From: Girardinichthys multiradiatus | Lineage: Eukaryota > Chordata > Actinopteri > Cyprinodontiformes > Goodeidae | Direction of reading: 5' to 3' | Length of the DNA stretch: 64,000 bases | NCBI RefSeq assembly: GCF_021462225.1 | Contig: NC_061798.1 | Location: 19,986,820-20,050,819, forward strand | Part shown: in pieces, positions 26,875 to 40,123 of the stretch | How positions within the stretch are numbered: the first letter of the stretch is position 1 | How the letters are laid out: each line of letters begins with the position of its first letter | Made by a program: the position numbers and the translations under genes | Notes under the pieces: model-generated | What the model saw: the letters and a program-made list of their open reading frames with translations, nothing else | Databases searched by the model: none | What the model was told of the DNA's origin: nothing

Positions 26875-29800
26875 GTTAGTAGGAAATAAATCACAAATTC
26901 GTCAGGATGAAGTGCTTGACATGAATAACATCTATAGAGATGTCAGCGTGCGTAGTTTTGTTCAAAAACCAACTGATAGAATTGTACATGTTTCCCACTT
27001 TGAGAAGGTTTTGTGTCATAGGCCATTAGTAGTTTGAGAGTCCAACTTCGGCCATTATGTTTCCTTGGTCCAACACACCAGAATGAAAAGGGACGGTTGA
27101 TTTGCAGGATCTTCCAGAACCTGCTGACATTCTGCAAAAGGAGCTGGGGCACATCTGACCCATGCAGGAAACTGGCTTTTCAAGACTGGAATGGACATTC
27201 CTGTCATAGCTGCGTCTAATAATATGTCTTTTAAAACAGATCTTTAGAGTTGACAGCTCTTGCTAATTTTTGGTGGATTTTAGGGGGGCGGTTTGTATTT
27301 TTATCTAATCATCTGATCTCCTATCTTGCTTTCAGGTGAGCAAATGGACCAGACTGTGCGAACTGGACATCCCCTCTGCAGTCGAGAAACACCACCAGAA
27401 TCCCACAGATCAGACCCAGCAGCTGCCTCCAGCTATTCTCACCCTTGAGCGACGACTCGGCGAGCCCGTCAAAGTCCACAACGACGACAAAATCCGGAGG
27501 CAGAAACTTCAGGAGCAGAGACGGAGGGAAGAGAACTGCACGTCTGAAGGCGGGGGGACACCCGAATTTGACTCGTCTCGGGTCTCTGAAGGACTTGAGC
27601 TCAGGGCGGCTCTGGCCAAACTGGCCATGGATTCAGTTCCAGTAGGAACCACTAGAGAGAACTCTGAGATCAGGAAAGTGAAGACGACAGATCTGCCTGA
27701 ACTGGAGCACGTGTTTGCCGAGGGACTTTACTTCACTCTGACTGATGTCGTGCTGCTGCCCTGCATTCATCAGTATCTGGTACGGCCTTCTGGCTTGATA
27801 AAGAAGGATTAATCACTGCTACGAGCAATGATGTGTTAATAATAAGGGCTTTATTTCTGGTGTTTGTTATAGATAACTGCATAATTAGGTTCAATGAATA
27901 CATATCAGAAGCTTATTTCATGCTATTGTTTCTGCAATTAGTCAAATAATTTTTATACAATGACACACTTTGTTAAATGACATTTTGCATTATCACAACA
28001 CCTGTTACTTTGGTAAATAATCTACACTCATAGGACTTTAAGTGCTTTACAATATGGTTCCCGTTCACTATTTTCTATTACGTTGCGCCACAATATGTTA
28101 ACTGCTATCCCCCAGATCTCTTGTCATCATGCACATTTTGCCATCTGTGCCGCACATCTCCATTTGCACGCATTTACAGTCTCTCTGACATCTTTATGAT
28201 GATGACTTGTGAAATAATGGCCGCCGTATGTTTTTGACACTCTGGTCAGGGGGAGCAGCCTCCTTTCAGATGCATTCAGGCAGAAAGTCAAATCAAGGAG
28301 ACTTGCTGCATCAGACCAGGCACATTTTGCCTCAAACAGGTGGTCCTGGCCCACCTGGTAGAAACTGATAACACTGTATGGGAGAGGATTCTATTTAAAT
28401 GCAGCAGATCATCATGGCAGGTTCTTCTGCTGGCCTTAAAACTTCAAACTTAATCAGAACTTCAAGACCCGAAGCTAAGAAATGGTAAATATTCATTACC
28501 CAAAATGATCTCTGTTCACAATTTGCATTTAAAATAAATGAAAAAGAGGTTGATTTTCTGAGAATTTAGAGTAGCTTTACACGTAAGCAGCTTCAATAAT
28601 ATATTAAATTACTATCACTGTGTGCAATATTGCTCGTAGGACGATATATTAGGACATTATATTTTCTGCGCATCGCATACAAATTCTGCATGCCTATAGT
28701 ATTTTTAGCATGTCTGATAGTGTTTCACTGAACTTGATGGATAGTTTTATTGACTAAGAGCCTAAAACTCACAAAGCGTGCCGGCAACATTATGATAAAG
28801 AAAAATGTCAGGAAGATGGTGGTTAATCAAAACTAATATCACAATGGCAATATTTGGCAACAGGAAAGCAATTAAATGTTTTCCCAATATCTTGTAGCCC
28901 TGGTATGATGTGAGGACGCTTTGATTCAAATCTCAAGTTACCATGATGCACAAGTTAGATGTGCATTGCAAAAGTAATCGTACGTCTTAAAATTTTCCAC
29001 ATTTTGTCAAACTTCAAGGTATTTTATTGGGATCTTAAACGAAAGAGCAACACGGGGCCCATAACTGAGGATTGGAAGGAAAAGGTTGCTTGGTTTTTAG
29101 GAAGAAAACATAAAGGTTTTAAAAGTGTTGCTTGCATTTGCATTCAGCCCCCCTAAATTAATAAATTACTAAACCACCCTTCGCTCCCATAACATCTGTA
29201 TGTCTTTTACTGTGTGTCTCAGACAGTTTTGCACATCTAGAGACAAAAAAAAGCCCATTCTTTGGAAAACAGCTCAACCTCACTCCATGTTCCAAGTCAT
29301 AAAAAGAAAAAAAACCACTTTCTCACAGCATGATGATGCCACCGCTATGTTTCACTGTGGAAATGTGTATTTTGTTTGATATTTAGTGTTGGATGTGCAT
29401 AACGTTTTAGATGTAGGTAAAAAAAAATCAGTTTAGGTCTCTGCCAAACCTGTGAGGCCTTCACAGACCAGCTTCATGTATACAAATACTTCTGGAGGCT
29501 GTTTGTTGCATTTATCATTTTATGCCAATTGGTGATATGTGTTTTAGATGTTGGTTCTGCAGAAAGAACCCGAATCTTTAGACATTTTACTGTTGGACTT
29601 GAGACGTTCTTTTATGTGTTGCCTTTTATGATGCTTTTAAACAGCTCACTTGATTACAGCATGACAAAAGAAAAAGTAACTGCCGTTTTTTATAGTGTTG
29701 AAAGCAATGCTCGAAATTAAGATCTGGAGCTTTGTTTTTTATTTCAGAGTCAAATGAAATTAAATATAGGCCAAATTTATATCAGTTTCAAGTTTTATGT

Positions 29801-32800
29801 TTGTTGTTTTATTATTTTTTCATGTTTGTCAGTGATTTTAACTTAAAAAATAAGTTTAAATTAGTTTATTTGTTGAGGTTATTCAGAATTGTATGCCTAC
29901 AGTTTTGTGTTGCCTATAATGTGGACAGTTAATTTATTGAGATTGAATGCTGTGCTGTCAGGCAGAGAAGTGTGTCCAAAACTTTGCTTCACATCTTAGC
30001 TGTCTCCAATTGTCTGTCCACCGTGTGAAACGAGCTGATGTCCTCACATCGAGTCTTTCAGCAGTCAGCTGTGCTCCACTGGTTTCCAGTTTCACACTCA
30101 GCGTAGCATGTCTCCTTTTAACAACTGTCTCTGTCCATGATGCACGAAGCAGTGGCTCCTCCTCGCTTGTCCTCGGACCCACGTGTCGTCTTTTGGTCAC
30201 ACACAGTCGAATACACCCTCTGTTATAGTGTCTCAGTTTGTGTCTTCATCCTAGCCCCCACCAGCTCTGCTTTCATGCCTCTCCTGATCTCGAGTGTGTT
30301 TGTCTGTACAGAAGTGTGATAAGTGACTTTTAGTGGAACCTGCCCTCTCGCTTCAACAGAGATGTCATCAGTCGACTCACTCAATCAGTATCTACCCTTT
30401 TTTTCTCTGTTTAATAGTGCTCCATCCAGGTCCATGCACCGAGCATTTTGCATCATCTCCCCCATCTGCTGCGCTGGTATGGCCGTGTTCAGGGAGTACC
30501 CGGGGTCCATCGAGCGGCCAAAGATTGTGGGCTCATTCTGTCTAAGGTCCAGGTTCCCACGTCCAGCCATTTTGGGCTCTCGCAGCAGGAGAACCATTAT
30601 GATCTGCAGTCGCCAGAGGAGGGCCAGGAGGTGACCCCAGACCTTCATTTTGTCGGCGGTCCACGGCCCACAATGGCTAAACTCAAAGTAAATAATTACC
30701 TTTCTTTTGTTTAATATATGCAGGCTTTGCTTCTGTGATTTCCAAATGTTTTTGCTTTTACGCATGACAGGTAATTTAAGAGGCTGCCTCCACATTTTCC
30801 CCTCGGCGCACAGAGTAATGATTTGTAGGCCCTCTGGTTGTTGAATAGCCCCAGAAGATTCATGGCTGTTTTTGCACCTTAAACAGTGCTAACACTTAGG
30901 CTTCGGGGAGTCATAAACAGCTGAATTTTGTGTCTTTCTACTCTTTTTTTTTTTTTTTTTTTTTATAAATATGTTTTACAGTAACAAAATTAACATTTAT
31001 ACTACCAGCTACATTTGTTGCCATCCCCGGTAAAGATGTATAAAATGAAATTCAACTTTCACTGCACTTTCATTAATCCCTCGGTGAGGTTATTAATTTT
31101 TATATATTTATTCAGTTTGTAAAAGTAAATGTAATATTAAGGAATAAAAATAAAGTTTTTCTTAATAAAACGACTTGTTTAGAAAAATGTACAGTACTGT
31201 GCAAAAGTGTTAGGCAGGTGTGAAAAAATGCTGTAAACAAAGAATGCTTTTGGAAATATAAGTAATGATTTTTTATTTTGATCAATTTACAAAATGCTAA
31301 GTCAGCAAGCCCAAACATATACAGCCAAAGTCATTAGGAACTATCTTCATCGTAAAGAAGATCAAGACTTACTGGAAGTGATGGTATGGACCCACAGAGC
31401 CCTGATCTCAACATCATAGAGTGTGTCTGGGATGACATGAAGAGACAGAAGGATGTGAGAAAGTCTTCATCCACAGAAGATCTGTGGTTGGTTCTCCAAG
31501 ATGTTTGGACCAACCTACCAGTCAAGTTCCTTCAAAAACTGTGTGCAAGTTTACCTAGAAGAATTTATGCTGTTTTGAAGACAAAGGGTGGTCAAACCAA
31601 ATATTGATTTGATTTAGATTTCTCTTTTGTTCATTCACTGCATTTTGTTGATTGATGAAAATACATGATTAATACTTCCATTGTTGAAAGCATTCTTTGT
31701 TTACAGCATTTTTTCACACCTGCCTAAAACGTTTGCACAGTACTGTAAGTAAACTTTTCAAAAGTTGATCAGAACCTTCAAGAACATCTAGCCAGTAATT
31801 CATGACTTTTTGTTTTCTTGGGGTGTAAAAAATAACACAGAACTCCATTTCTTTTAGCAGTGGACACTACGCCGAAAAATGACCTGTGTTTATCTTGCCA
31901 ACAGGCACAGTGAGCAGGATGGTAAAGTAGGCATACAATTCCCAAGTCTCACAGTTAGAGAACTGCTGCAAATACATGCTGGGGTCACCGAGTTTCCACA
32001 ACTACCAGTAGATGCTATCTACATCACAGCCCATTGTTAGGGAAGCATGAATAGAAAAAAAAAAACCTTGTCTGTCTTACCAGCTCAAACATAAACGTGG
32101 AGTTAGGCTGCCTGATATTAGAGAATCTTGCAGTGGCGATTACATAGCGAAATATTGCAATGATGATATCAGTTGCGATATATGCCTTTCTTTCCTTATC
32201 TGTGCTTCCATCCCTCTGTGACCTTTAGCAGTTTCAGTAACGTCATTTGTGTCCGAGCCTCCACTGCCACACGACTCTCTCCGACTGGCTGTTGCATTAG
32301 AATTAAAAATGCCAACTCTTGGAAAAAAGTTGCCAACTATTATTGCACTCCAAACAGCGGCCCCTAGGGATATGAATATTGCGGACACTGATACTGTATC
32401 ACGATGACGACACATTCATGATGTGTTTTGCATCCCTAATCTGGAGTAAACTCTACTGGGGTTTTTACAAGAAGTCCGCTACTTGGTTAGATTGGCAAGA
32501 TTGAGCTTTTCAGAAACCGACTCCCCAGGTCGAGGTGGCAGGAAAGCAGATAATGAATCTGTTATGTATGGTGGATGACGCATGATGCTGTAGGCCGGTT
32601 TATTCCTAAAAGTCTCTGTGGTCATGGTCTCATGAACTTACAAGGACATTTTAAATAAAAATCTGAAGGACCATCTACCAAATGACTGAAAATTGGTCAT
32701 CACCGGGTCTTTCAACAGGAGCGAGGTCCAAATCAACACAGAGATGGTTGAAAAAACACATATTCCACTTTGCCATTTCAGTTCCTAGTGTGGTGAGCTA

Positions 32801-35800
32801 AAGGGAAGAGAGCAAAGAGGATCAGTCAAAGATCTGAATGAAGGAATTATAAGATTATTAAGTTCTTTTTGTTTTGATGCAACTGGAGAACGGGAAAATA
32901 TTTTTAACATTTTCAGGCCATTTCTTATCTCTGCTCGATTGATCGGTGCATCTCTAGATGATTCTCATTTTAGGAAAAAACAAACAATGTATTATTCGAA
33001 AACCAAAGCAATATTTCCTTATTTTTATAGCTACTCTACAATTTTTAGGTTTAGGATTGAAATTGCTGAAATCCGGAGAGATTAATTGTGCTTCGCAATC
33101 CACATTTTTTTTATTTTGTTTCCAGTGAACTTCCCACAAGTTTTGATAACACACTTTGCATGCATCTCTAGATTTATTTTGCTCTGTATCACCCAAGTTG
33201 TCACCCTTTTCATATTTCAATAAGCTGTTGCAGCAGCAGATGAGCTTTTCAGAGGTAGATATTCCCCTGAACCCGGCTAACAGTGAACTGTTATTGTTTC
33301 CTTCTTCCTGTCCTCCCCTTCATAGATACTGCTGTTATTTCTCTCAGACTCTGGCTTTATAAAGCTGGGATTTTGAGTGGCAGGATTGGTGAGTGCAGTA
33401 AATGGGTAGCTGTGTGTGTAGAGAGTTTGGATGATGCTGAGTGAGCTGGGTGGTCAGGATGGGATGTGTCTCATATTTGCCATGTTGGTGGATGAAATTT
33501 CAGTCAGGCCCAGATGTGCACAAATGACAGTTTTCATGCTGCGTTGAAATCAGACATTATAACTGTGAGGAATGCTGGAACACACAGACACAATTCAACA
33601 AGCCCACCATTCTCTCTCTGCTTAGAGGGATTAGAAATATGGCTACATGTCGCCACTATTTTGTCTGGCGTGCAGCTGTTGTGCAGTCTTGGCCTGTGTG
33701 TGTGCGTGTACACATCTTGTGACTGTGTGGGAAAGAGAAGTGTGACACTCGATCGTTCTGCTGCTGCTGACCAGAGGCAGCCGTCTCTCTCTCTCTGTGT
33801 TATCCACATGATAAATGGCTCATAAACTCTGTCACTTTCTCATTTTCTCACATGAGTTAACACAAAACGCTGCGCCTCAGTCAAACTGTCGGCGCAATGA
33901 GGTGTAAACCCTCAAAGAGAAGCAAAACACAGACAGGCCCAGAATGAAGATTATTCACTTTCCGTTAAGATCCATCAGCGGGCTTTAAACTCAAGAACAA
34001 AAATGATCCAGAAAGGAGTTTTTAACAAGTAAAAAGGGGGTTGGCTGATTACAAATTGAGGAAAATATGAGATTCTCTGTTAAAGTTATTGGTCTCATGG
34101 GGAAGCTGTTGTTCAAAAGCACAGATTACAGATACAGGCTCCAGTAGAAATGTTGAGCTTCAAGCTACAAATCTTGCAGCTAAAGTTGTTTTTTTTTTTT
34201 GCCTAAAGGAGTGATTTTGAAACAACGTTTTCTTTAAATAAGGCCTCAAAGTCTGTTTCAGTGCGCTAGATTGCTCATGAGGCTTCTCCGTTTGACCAAG
34301 ATTATTTTGAAGATTATTTTGGAACATGGCTTCAGCTTGTTGAGAGACTTGAACTGAATAATTGTTAAACTGTAAATAATTTAAAGCTCCCAGAATATTT
34401 CCTAAGCTTTGAACAGCTTGTCCTTATTGGGAGATCCAGCTGGAGCCTTATTGGTATGAATGGAGATGCTGAACATAAATGCAGATTTAGGCCGATTTGA
34501 GGATTATCATTGATCAACATCAATGTTACATTTTACCATAGAAAGAAGATCCAATAAAGAGACATGTCTGATGGTGTTCACCTTTATTAGCGCAGCCCCG
34601 AACAGTTTGCTGCCGTTGATAAAATAAATCTACAGAATAATAGTGAGTTAAAGTTAATAAAAAAAATGAATCAAAGAATTCTAATCACAAAAAGAAAACT
34701 GAGAGCTCGCCAGATCAAATTCTGAAGCTTTATGGCAATAGAACAACACAAAACCAGATATTTACATACACTTCGTAAAAAGACACGTAACCTTTTCTTT
34801 TCTCACTCTCTGAACTTTTCCTGTTTTAGGTCAGTTATGATTAACAAAATTATTTTATTTTCTAAATGCTAGAATAATAAGACATTATTGTTTAGGTAGT
34901 TTTTTTTTTTTTTTTTAAGTTCTTTCAAGTCAAACGTTTACATACATTTCCTCACTATTTGGCAGAATTGCATTTGGGTCAAATGTATTCTGCAGGTTTC
35001 TCAATAGTTCGCTGGACTTTTGGACTATTCCTCTTCCTCTTGTCAGCCATCTTTGAACATTGTATTTTAAAAAATACATTTTACAATTAATACATAAATG
35101 CTACCATTTGATATGTTGTATGAGATTATAGTCATGCAATCCCTTGGCAGGTCAACATAGGAAAAGAAAGCTTAAGAGCAGTTAGAATCGAGATAAGAGT
35201 CTTTTTTTAGATCTGATCACCAATTTTCCATGTAAATGAGATCAGATCTTTGCGAGTATCTTAGTAAACCTCTTTGTTACAAAAATTGGGTCACAAATTC
35301 TTTGTCACAAATTCTTAAAACGATCTTCTAAAATTGTCATGATTGGGACCTCTGTCTGGTACTTTGTCTCAGATCTGGACACCCAGAGTATTTAAGACTA
35401 CAAAGTGACAAAGGAAGAGAAGGCATTATTATTATTATTGCCCACTTTTATTAGTAGTAATTGTGGTTGTGTGTTCTTAGATCAATGTGTTAGAAAAACA
35501 TTGAGGATTTTCAGTAAAATGTATTCTGTAAGTAGACTTTTCTTATGTGCAATACAGATTGCTCTTGTTTTCCAGCTCAAGAGGATAATTTTCTTTCTGA
35601 CAGCTGATGCCATAAATTTTATTCAGTGTTGAGAAACACCCCAGAAAGCAGAGAGATGGTGATAATGGGATGGGGCAGCACCGTCACATGGAGGGTAATG
35701 TAGTAAATTGTTGCCTGAAGAGTTAAACCAGTGCACTGAGCCTGAGTACATAGGTGTCCTTGAAGCTCCCCTTTGCTTTGACACCACCACCACAGGAGCT

Positions 35801-38169
35801 GCTGTGTTGTGCTAACGCTGCCATTCTGTGTTGGCCCAGATAATGCTCCAGAGAGCTTCTTGTAACGTCAGGGGTTTGTGTTTTTACCAAATTTCTACTT
35901 GTAGAAAGCTTTGAGGTATGTTTGAGCTCATTATCCAGCTCCAGATTCTCTTTCCCAGTCATGCGAACTCTAGACTGCCTCTAAAAAGGGCTGCTCATTA
36001 TCTTTAGTTGATTTAGTGATTTCTGCCTCTGCAGTCATTAGTGATTGCTTTTATGCACATGATATAAGATATTATTTACTCAGTATATAATACAACCCCA
36101 GTTCTAATGAAGTTGGGATGTTGCGTAAAACATAAATAAAAACAGAATACAATGATTTGCAAATCCTGTTAAACCTATATAAGTTGAATACACTACAGTG
36201 ACAAGATATTTAATATTCAAACTGATAAACGTTATTGATTTTTGGCAAATATTCACTTATTTTGAATTTGATGCTTGCAACATGTTCCAAAAAAGCTGGG
36301 ACAGGCACATGTTACGTATATATGTATGTGTGTATTTATTTATGTATGTATGTGTGTTCAACAGCTCTTAAAATTTGGTAACTGCATCCTCAGATTAACA
36401 GCAGCATTTTTTTTTTACAAATTCTCTTCTTTTTTTTTCAGCCAAGACCCAACAAAAAGTAGAGGTGTTGAAACACCAGCTATTATCTTTGATTCACTAG
36501 TTGGTAGAGCAAGCTTTGCATCAGTGACTTGAAACAAGCAGTTTCAGTATAACCTTATCAGTGTCTATTGAACAGCAATATCGGTCCACTCTTCTTTTTT
36601 GCAAAGAAGAGATTTGCAGACAGTTATTGTCCTGTTGGTCAACACAATTTAAACCAAGCTTTACCAGCTGGACAGATGGCCTTACATTTCACTCTCCCAT
36701 ACTTTGGCCTACAGAGTAGTTCATGGTGTACCCGACGACTGCAAGATGCCCAGGTCCTGTGGCTCCAAAATGAACTCAAATAATTTCACTTTGGGCTTTT
36801 CTGTTAAGACGAATTGTTCCAACTCTTTTGGTTTATAGATAGATCTTGTATTATGCAGATTTGCTGCCATCTTAAGAAAAAAAGAGTATTTCTATAGCGT
36901 CTACAATGTAGATGTTAGTTTTTTGCAGTTAGTTGGAACATTTCACAGTCTGCCCTTGGCTTGAACTTGTTGGTATGCTAACTGCTGGAAAATTGGCTAC
37001 AGGGTTAAATATTTTCCACTTGTCAGTAATCTATCTCTCTGCAGAAAGGCGGACTGCACATTGCTTGGGCGGGGCCTTACAATTGGCAGGTTGACGGAAA
37101 GCAGCAGTTGCTGCTGCCGTCTGTCCTTTTTGCATCATGTTAAAACACACATGACTGCTCTAAACGTCTTTATCTATAGAAATGCTCCAACTTGGTTATC
37201 AGTTAATCAAAGCAGGTGCATCTCAGTAAATTAGAACGTCATTAAAAGCTTAATGTTTTTAAGTAATTCAATACAAAACATAAACCTCATCCACAGACCA
37301 CAACGCCACATTAAAGCTATAGGTCTTGCAAAAAGAACAATACAAGTAATGAGTGCATAAAGAGGTTCAGTCGATTGGAAATTGTTCAGCAGAACCACAT
37401 TTTTGTATCAGAAAATTCTTTATCTGTTGGTCTTTTATGATATTCTAATGTTAAGATAAACGTTTGACATTCAGAATCTGTTTTCGGTCATGTATGGGAG
37501 CAGTAAGACTGAATGGAGTTCTATTTTTCTTGGTTAACCAATTAATAATCGGATAGCAAGGAGCTTAACAGGAGATTTTGTTTTTACAGAATCTTAACCT
37601 GATCAAGCTAAAACGATGCCTCTTCAGGAGTTCTGAATAAAGTATATTTACGGACAAAGAAAGTTTTTCATCCTAATGGCAAAATATATATATTTTATGT
37701 AAGGTTTTGCCCTAGCTACTGCTCTGAGGTGGCAGTTTTCAGCAAATGGCATGTTTTAGTCTTCACACTCAGTTGCACAGTTAACAAATTTATTAATCGA
37801 ATAATTGTTAACGATTATTTGAATAACCGCTTAATGCCGATTATTCCGATTGTTGTTTCAGTTTGTTTCTGCCCTACAAGTAATTTGACGTCAGTTCCAC
37901 TTTGCTGTCAATGAGGACTTTTATTTTACTTTATACAGCATTTTAAAGTATAAAAAATGCTGTTTAAGCAGCTGTTTTTGGCTTTTGGCATCATTATTTT
38001 TATTTATAGCTTCTCAACAGAGCTATTTGGACCAACTTATTAATGAATACTTGTCGGTGTGTATATTTCCCTCAGGAAAAAGGCATTGAGGCAGTCTTCT
38101 CTCCTCATCCTTGCCCTGCTTGGACCCTCCCGTGGGAGAACTTACCAGGAGCCATCAACCCCACTGAAG
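26446..38169 (+). CDS. GSTCD: GSTCD, glutathione S-transferase C-terminal domain-containing protein (5' part; four coding exons)
   Basis: Four exons encode the first 412 residues and end one base into a codon; the rest lies beyond 64000. Recognisable stretches include LPLHTSIVLFLLSYCE, CRAGLAVVLRHIIIRT, LLGFKKTCLKACAEVSKW, RVH-like VHNDDKIRRQKL, LEHVFAEGLYFTLTDVVLLP, WYGRVQGVPGV, FVGGPRPTMAKL and GIEAVFSPHPCPAWTLPWE. These match vertebrate GSTCD, a cytoplasmic protein with a GST-C-like segment followed by a Rossmann methyltransferase-like domain; its biochemical role is poorly known. The start is the ATG at 26446, by homology to the conserved short N-terminus. Head-to-head with INTS12. All four exons join in phase. 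Confidence 0.93.
26875..27335. other. GSTCD intron 1
   Basis: 461-bp intron; nothing recognised. Confidence 0.6.
27336..27779 (+). CDS. GSTCD: GSTCD coding exon 2
   Basis: 148 codons, residues 144-291, between CTTTCAG and GTACGG. Encodes VSKWTRLCELDIPSAVE, a variable basic/acidic middle, and the GST-C-like FAEGLYFTLTDVVLLPCIHQ. Confidence 0.93.
28600..28905. mobile_element. possible hAT-like MITE remnant
   Basis: GTGCAATATTGCTCGTAGGA at the left and CCCAATATCTTGTAGCCCTG at the right resemble the ends of hAT-derived GCGATAT-rich MITEs. Weak. Confidence 0.3.
28965..29540 (-). mobile_element. Tc1-like relic
   Basis: Left end GCATTGCAAAAGTAATCGTA, then CCACATTTTGTCAAACTTCA, TTTGCACATCTAGAGAC and CAGCATGATGATGCCACCGC with TATGTTTCACTGTGG, the inverted GGG-block of Tc1 transposase. 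Same family as at 7660. Confidence 0.6.
30418..30687 (+). CDS. GSTCD: GSTCD coding exon 3
   Basis: 90 codons, residues 292-381, between TTTAATAG and GTAAAT, phase 0 at both ends. Encodes ILHHLPHLLRWYGRVQGVPG and TPDLHFVGGPRPTMAKLK. Chosen over the overlapping frames because it alone joins the flanking exons and matches the family. Confidence 0.9.
31192..31745 (+). mobile_element. Tc1/mariner-type deletion derivative (554 bp)
   Basis: Flanked by TA (31190-31191, 31746-31747). Termini CAGTACTGTGCAAAAGTGTT and the inverse, with TTCACACCTGCCTAAAACG at the right. Terminal repeats reach about 60 bp (AAGAATGCTTT inside). Confidence 0.85.
31386..31607 (+). pseudogene. C-terminal transposase fragment inside the 31192 element
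   Basis: Reads PQSPDLNIIECVWDDMKRQK with the catalytic Glu, and ends SLPRRIYAVLKTKGGQTKY, a typical Tc1 transposase C-terminus. The first two-thirds of the gene are deleted. Confidence 0.8.
32106..32440. mobile_element. possible hAT-like MITE
   Basis: GCGATTACATAGCGAAATAT and TGATATCAGTTGCGATATAT near the left, GCATCCCTAA near the right end; pattern of GCGATAT-rich MITEs. Boundaries approximate. Confidence 0.35.
32560..32800 (+). mobile_element. Tc1-like relic
   Basis: GTATGGTGGATGACGCATGA, GGACATTTTAAATAAAAATC and CAAATCAACACAGAGATGGT match the relic at 1270-1720. Confidence 0.5.
34750..35060. mobile_element. Tc1 terminus resembling the Sleeping Beauty type
   Basis: TTTACATACACTTCGTAAAA, TTTTCTCACTCTCTGAAC, GGTCAGTTATGATTAACAAA and a second TTTACATACATTTCC give the two-repeat terminus known from the Sleeping Beauty-like Tc1 group; TTTGGCAGAATTGCATTTGG follows. 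Truncated. Confidence 0.5.
36093..36305. mobile_element. Tc1/mariner-like terminal fragment
   Basis: ACAACCCCAGTTCTAATGAA, ATACAATGATTTGCAAATCC and TTCCAAAAAAGCTGGGACAG form one end of a transposon widespread in fish. The other end is not seen nearby. Confidence 0.5.
36430..36830. mobile_element. decayed Tc1-like relic
   Basis: Segments such as CAGCTGGACAGATGGCCTTA, then TGGCCTACAGAGTAGTTCAT and GCCCAGGTCCTGTGGCTCCA look like an old DNA-transposon remnant. No open frame. Confidence 0.35.
37213..37280. mobile_element. isolated Tc1 terminal repeat
   Basis: GGTGCATCTCAGTAAATTAG and AACGTCATTAAAAGCTTAAT match one terminus of the element at 60178. Confidence 0.5.
38076..38169 (+). CDS. GSTCD: GSTCD coding exon 4
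   Basis: 94 bp between TTCCCTCAG and GTAATG. Encodes EKGIEAVFSPHPCPAWTLPW then ENLPGAINPTE and one base of the next codon; too short to stand out as a reading frame. No further exon (for example a DFCSGGGHVG-type motif) is visible up to 64000. Confidence 0.9.
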
Positions 38170-40123
38170 GTAATGTTAAATTTTGACCTCCTTGCTGCTC
38201 TCATCTGATTTCTTTCTGATGTTCTTTCTCCTGAAACTCTTTTCAGTGCTCCTTTGGTTAGACTGTCTCTAGTTTTCCTGTTTATTATGTTTATGCTCTG
38301 AATTTTATAACAGTAGCAGCGACAGTTTACATAAAGAGAAATAAGTCAACCATTGCATTCAAATACCAGGAAGCTTTATTATGATCCATTAAATAACTTG
38401 AACAGGGATTATTTAGCATTGTTTTCCTCATTGTATTATATGATGAAAGTAAGAAAAACACATAAAACTGTAAGTTAATGCACATTGTCAAACCCCTGTG
38501 CATGGCTTAGTGAACAATGATTACAGTGAACGTTGTAACTGATGTGCAGTGGATGTGTAATTCATATCCGCTTCAAAGGACACTTATTCTACTGCATGCA
38601 TTGTTTTTTACCTGCTAGCTCGATTAACTTTATGTGTTTGCAGCGTTGCTAAATATCAAACATAGATGTACTGAAGAAGTGAACTCACCAGTTTGTTTGG
38701 GTATCAGCAGGTCAGAGCTTTACAAAAACCAGATTGTAACTCAGCTACTTCACTCTGGTGCATCTCTCGTTTGCTGCAAAAAGATTTTACTTCCTCATAA
38801 ATATTTCTGTTGTGATATGTTTAAGGTATTTTTATTTAACTGTCAGTCCTCATTTAGTCCTTGGATATTTATTGTAATTGAGGTTAGTTATCTGTAATAA
38901 CAATGCATTAAATTCTTTCTCTTTCAGTTATTTTGAAATGTTTTCAAGACTTGTTTTGTATCATATTTACCTTATTGGAAGATTGTTTGCATGTTGATGT
39001 CGTCCCCTTGATCAGAAAAAGACAGAACAGAAATAATTTGTAGCTATAAATAGTACTCAGCTTTGTATTTTTGAATTTTTTTTTCTGTCTTCTTTATAGT
39101 TTGTCTTCTTAATTGGTCAGATACTAACCAAAAATACAGGAATGCCTTAATGTTTCTTCTAAGATTTTCTTTTTATTGGCCTTAGTTTAAATGTTGCCAG
39201 ATAAAAGATCATGCAGTCAAAGTAATTGCATTGTATCTGTTTTGAAATTGTGAAGTTTGTGCCAAGGTTCATGGCAGTCCATGAAGGAAAGTGAAGATAT
39301 TTGGCAAAAACACAAGCTAAAGTCTGCAGAGGGTTAGACTTGGGAACATGAGGAAATGTGATTATCAGTATAAATAAAATAAATTTCAGATACCTAAAGG
39401 CATGCAGCTGGCATTATTAAGTTAAATATTCCCCATCTTGGTAGTTTACTGGTATAGCTGTATTGTCTATAGTAGTCATACATGGTGAAAAAATAAATGA
39501 AACACTCCACAGTTAAATATACCCTCTCTCTATATGCGACTAAATGTTTTTGCTTCAGATTTTTTTACCCATTGTTTTGTTGAAATCTTGTAAAATCTAA
39601 GAGCAAGTCCACTCTCTTCTGAACACTCCTGATGATGTAGGCAGTGTCTCTCTTGTGAAAGTGAAAAAATTATAAGTGACAAAATATTCACTCCCTACTT
39701 TTGTAGCTGTGGTAAGCTGTGCTGTTGATAACCCTGTCTGCAGCGTTATAACATCCAGTATGCAGCCCCTGTGCTTCAGTGCTGTGTCATTCAAGGTTAC
39801 CAGCAAAAGGCCCATTTTCCTTGAATATCTGTACGTGGGCTCTGCCCTTTCTTTGCTCCCATAATGCATCTAAATTGATGTACAAGAGCTTTCTCGTGGT
39901 TAGATATTTCCATGGCTTTGTGATGTGAAAGCGTTTTCTGTCTATAAGCATGTGGGTAGATGTAAATTGCTCGGCGGTACTGAGCCAAGAACAGAAGTAG
40001 AAGAGACAGCACAACTTTCAACCAACGCCAGGAGAGAATGCTTGATTTGACATGTTGACAAGGCTTTATAAAAAGATTTAGGGCAGGCATATTAGCAGGT
40101 TTAGTGCAGGAATGCATATATAC

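Larger units (their letters stand above)
27780..30417. other. GSTCD intron 2
   Basis: 2.6 kb. Holds a possible hAT-like MITE remnant (28600-28905) and a Tc1 relic (28965-29540). The remainder is AT-rich and unassigned. Confidence 0.6.
30688..38075. other. GSTCD intron 3
   Basis: 7.4-kb intron containing the elements at 31192, 32106, 32560, 34750, 36093, 36430 and 37213. 33000-34750 and 37300-38075 hold no repeat that I recognise. 30943-30964 is a T-run. Confidence 0.6.

Noticed and set aside
30323..30634. Two alternative plus-strand frames over GSTCD exon 3
   Set aside because: Neither joins the flanking exons in phase; the frame reading WYGRVQGVPGV does.
33514..33825. Overlapping frames on both strands near 33.5-33.8 kb
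   Set aside because: No similarity that I recognise and no splice context; the region also holds simple TC repeats.
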